Source: Argyresthia goedartella
Taxonomy: Eukaryota > Arthropoda > Insecta > Lepidoptera > Argyresthiidae
Direction of reading: 5' to 3'
NCBI GenBank assembly: GCA_949825045.1
Contig: OX463824.1
Coordinates: 25,156,501 to 25,220,500 of the forward strand
Length of the DNA: 64,000 bases
Position 1 is the stretch's first letter. Each line of letters opens with the position of its first letter. Below the pieces are notes generated by a model. The model saw only the letters and a program-made list of their open reading frames with translations. It did no database searches and was not told the DNA's origin. Both the position numbers and the translations under genes were made by a program. Of the stretch, positions 61,386 to 64,000 are shown in pieces.

Positions 61386-62884
61386 CCTGGGGTACAACGC
61401 GAGAGATGCAGCCGGGCGAAGGAAGACTGACCGTCTGACCGTGCGTGACCCTGTCCCGCGCACCCGAAATACATCCCAAATCTCAACAATGTGTGAGGGT
61501 GGCGGTGTGGCGTGTGCTTACGCGGAACGGAACGTGGCTGTTTGTTCGCGGCAGAGCACCCAATTTTCTAAGAAGATTGCCATTGCGGCGGAGGCTTAGT
61601 GCCACTAGCTATAAAGCAGGAATAAGAGGTAACTCGAGTAAACTTTGATCACTCCATATAAATTTGTATGGAGTTGTAAAAATTTACTCGAGATAAGTCT
61701 TATTTCGCCTTCTAGCTAGTCGCTCTTAGTAATAGGATCCCGTTTGGCACCCTTCGGTTGCGGAACCCTGAAATGTTTTGTTTTTCTAAAACACGCTATT
61801 CCTGGTAAAAAAGAATGTTCAGGATAGGGAACAATCTTTAAATAAATAGATTTCTTGAAATTTGGCTTCGTTTTAATTTGCGTTGCAATAATATCACACA
61901 GAAAAGTATTAGAAATTAGGCATTAAATATTATATATAAAATTGGCACCACAGAGTGTGTTGGCGAGGTTAGGGCGATCGAGCAAGTGTTCTTGCGTGCC
62001 TGTCGTTCATTCGCTGCAGAGCGCACGGCGCGATGTAGCGGTCCTGTCATTGGTTAATGCCTTTATCGCGTCATCGATACGAGCGGCTATTGGCTGCGGC
62101 TGCAGCATACCATCCTGGTAAGTACTTGTAGGGTTGCCTCGTTCGGAAACAGCACGGCGCCAACAAAGAATGTTAATTATATTGTCTGCCTTCATTTGTA
62201 TAATAATGGCAGATACCTTATATTTATGCAGGTGATTTATTAGCTGACCGAATTTCAGGGTTATTAATCCAACATATGTTAGCCCACCGCATTATTTCTC
62301 ATATGGTTTATATAACTTACTATACCTACCTTTATATAGTCCAGATGTAGTGATATGCACTTAAAACATTCTTTTATTGCTACTATGTAATTATATTGTA
62401 CTAGTGTAATTATTCTATAATATGGGTTGGTTTAGCCCCGAAATAGGTTGACCTGTAATGGGGCTAAATTGTAATATTTATAAATAAATAAATGTGGTAG
62501 ATTATTTAAAGCATTACCTACAATAAAAAAACTATTAAATATTTTTTCTAGCATAAATCCATCCATCAAGCCGTCAAACAAATGTGATAAATTCTATACC
62601 TATACATTTGTAGACGTTGTTGTTGAAACGAACTAACTCAAGTCAACCATTTTAATAGTAGTTCAAGTGACTGCTACATAATGGAGGGCATTAATACTCG
62701 GCTCGTTTCATAATAATATCAATCAAAAGTCTTAATGTCTAATTATTTAGTTAAATACACTAGTTTATCTACACACATATCATAAGCTCTCTTTGATGTG
62801 TTCAGGAACCGCATGTTTGACCGGCACTGTGGCATTGATAATTGCTCAGCAGTTGTTTAGCTTGTTCTGTAGTACCAACTTCAC
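61386..62884. other. spacer between the inverted repeats
   Basis: Contains a fold-back segment at about 61620-61712 (AACTCGAGTAAA ... TTTACTCGAGATAAG around CTCCATATAAATTTGTATGGAG), a piece of the 'ggttccg' repeat (61735-61775), a GC-richer stretch with two CCAAT-type boxes (62048, 62084) and a (TAAA)n tail at about 62480-62495 that may be the 3' end of a non-LTR fragment. No gene recognised. Confidence 0.45.
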
Positions 62885-63490
62885 AGACAAACTAGGGGCG
62901 GCACGCAGGCGGGCATCGGCGTTCGAAATTTGAATGTAATAATTTGACAAATTTTTGTACATTATGGTCATAATGAACAAATTTTCAGATAAGAAATGTG
63001 TTTTTACCAAGTAGTTTAACATTACGCTGATCGTAACGTGCGGTTTTTGGACGCAGTAAAGAGGCTTTATGATACGTGTGTAGATAAAAGCTTTTACATG
63101 CCACAAACTGAGCTGAACTGGTGACGGTGTCGCTAGCGTCGATGGCATTCGAGTGACATTTCATACCGGCGACTTTTGTTCTCGTTTTGGCCACCGGGCC
63201 AGATAAGTTTGTGGCGCTGTATTTAACTTGCACTGTATGTTGTATGTTCGGGTCAAATTTGACCCATTGCCCGATTTACGATTGAGCTGAAATTTTGCAC
63301 GGATATGTACATCTTATCAAAATGCAATATTTTGATATCATGGAGCTGATCTGATGATGGAGCCGGAAGGTGGCTATGGGAACACTGTAATAAAACGATG
63401 CAACCCTATCGATTTTGGGCGCGTTTGATTCGTCTTGGCATTTCCTTTGGTCCGATACAATATTTTCATGACATGGAGTGTTATGCCATT
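62885..63490 (-). repeat. right arm of the inverted repeat pair
   Basis: Matches 60770-61385 in reverse orientation over about 600 bp. Confidence 0.75.
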
Positions 63491-64000
63491 TGCTGGAAGA
63501 AATATCTTTTTACAGATAAGCTCGCCGTTGTACACCTAGTTTCCATTTTGATGTATTTCGAATTTTTTCATATATTTTATTGCACATGAAAATTCACATT
63601 ACAAACTTATAGTGATTAATTCCACGCCTCAACCGAACGGCGTGGAATCCTGAGGGGCTGGGTTTTTGCCAGCACGGGAGAGAAAAGCTTGATTGTTACT
63701 TTACCTTGTCGTCGTAGACCGGAAATCGAAAGCTCGATTCGAGGCAGGAATACGGGATAAGGGCACAAGTTTGGGTAGGATTGGGAATGAATCTCACTAT
63801 TCGCTGCCCGACGCTGTCGCCGGCGTGCTGCCTGCCGACACGAGGAGTCGCCGTCCGATACGACGATGTCCAATCACAACACGGATCACTTAACCGCTGA
63901 CGCGAATCTACTTATTTCCCGACGATGTGGTAGATTTACACTCCGACCAGGCTCGACACCTGTATTAGATGATTGTTACACCGAATTACAATCAATGGCC
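63491..64000. other. unassigned end of the window
   Basis: Contains a GC-richer block (63620-63960) with an inverted GCCTCAACCG/CGGCGTGGAA-like segment and a repeat-like CCGACGCTGTCGCCGGCG stretch. Short frames occur on both strands. I recognise no gene; it may be another repeat cut by the window edge. Confidence 0.4.

Overview
The window is eukaryotic, and most likely from a lepidopteran (moth or butterfly). It is AT-rich. It carries a DD37D (maT-type) mariner, many CR1-like and Jockey-like non-LTR elements, BEL/Pao LTR elements and tRNA-derived SINEs, a mix I know from lepidopteran genomes. The species call is inference. There are no prokaryotic operons and no CRISPR arrays. No functional tRNA or rRNA gene was recognised. 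Two host genes stand out from the repeats: a single-exon XRCC4-like gene (34431-35135, minus) and a divergently transcribed four-exon RRP36-like gene (36702-42515, plus). The first belongs to a DNA-end-joining family, the second to a ribosome-biogenesis family. They share an intergenic region of about 1.6 kb. The last RRP36 intron (4.7 kb) is packed with transposon debris.

Layout. 1-7.8 kb: three decayed pieces of a hAT-like transposase lie in the order expected of one minus-strand gene. Non-LTR element A (plus) sits between two of the pieces and was itself interrupted by minus-strand element K. 8.2-13.1 kb: truncated non-LTR pieces (SINE, Jockey-like J, an unassigned 3' end, element I, element H and Jockey G). 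13.1-16.5 kb: element E has an uninterrupted 953-residue EN-RT reading frame, inserted in G. 17.1-31.7 kb is nested. G is interrupted by a second copy of A (A'), A' by a 13.6 kb interval holding element B, and B by both element C and LTR element D. D is a BEL/Pao element with nearly identical LTRs and a 5-bp target duplication, but its reverse transcriptase has been deleted in frame. 31.7-34.1 kb: a small inverted-repeat element and a compact non-autonomous LTR element (L). 34.4-42.5 kb: the host genes. 42.2-47.8 kb: SINE, MITE and other repeats in AT-rich DNA. 47.9-49.2 kb: a nearly complete maT mariner with one premature stop. 49.3-60.3 kb: BEL/Pao element F has LTRs, a target duplication and almost complete gag-pol. 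Its 5' leader contains a 4.35 kb palindromic MULE (Mutator/Phantom-like) structure. 60.7-63.5 kb: a pair of repeats about 0.6 kb long in inverted orientation.

The elements do not form a pathway. What links them is insertion order, which can be read from nested junctions, tails and target-site duplications. Boundaries backed by target duplications or LTR ends are good to the base or nearly so (D, F, the mariner, and E apart from one mismatch). Other element boundaries are approximate, and clade names for the non-LTR elements are tentative because they rest on motif reading without a search.
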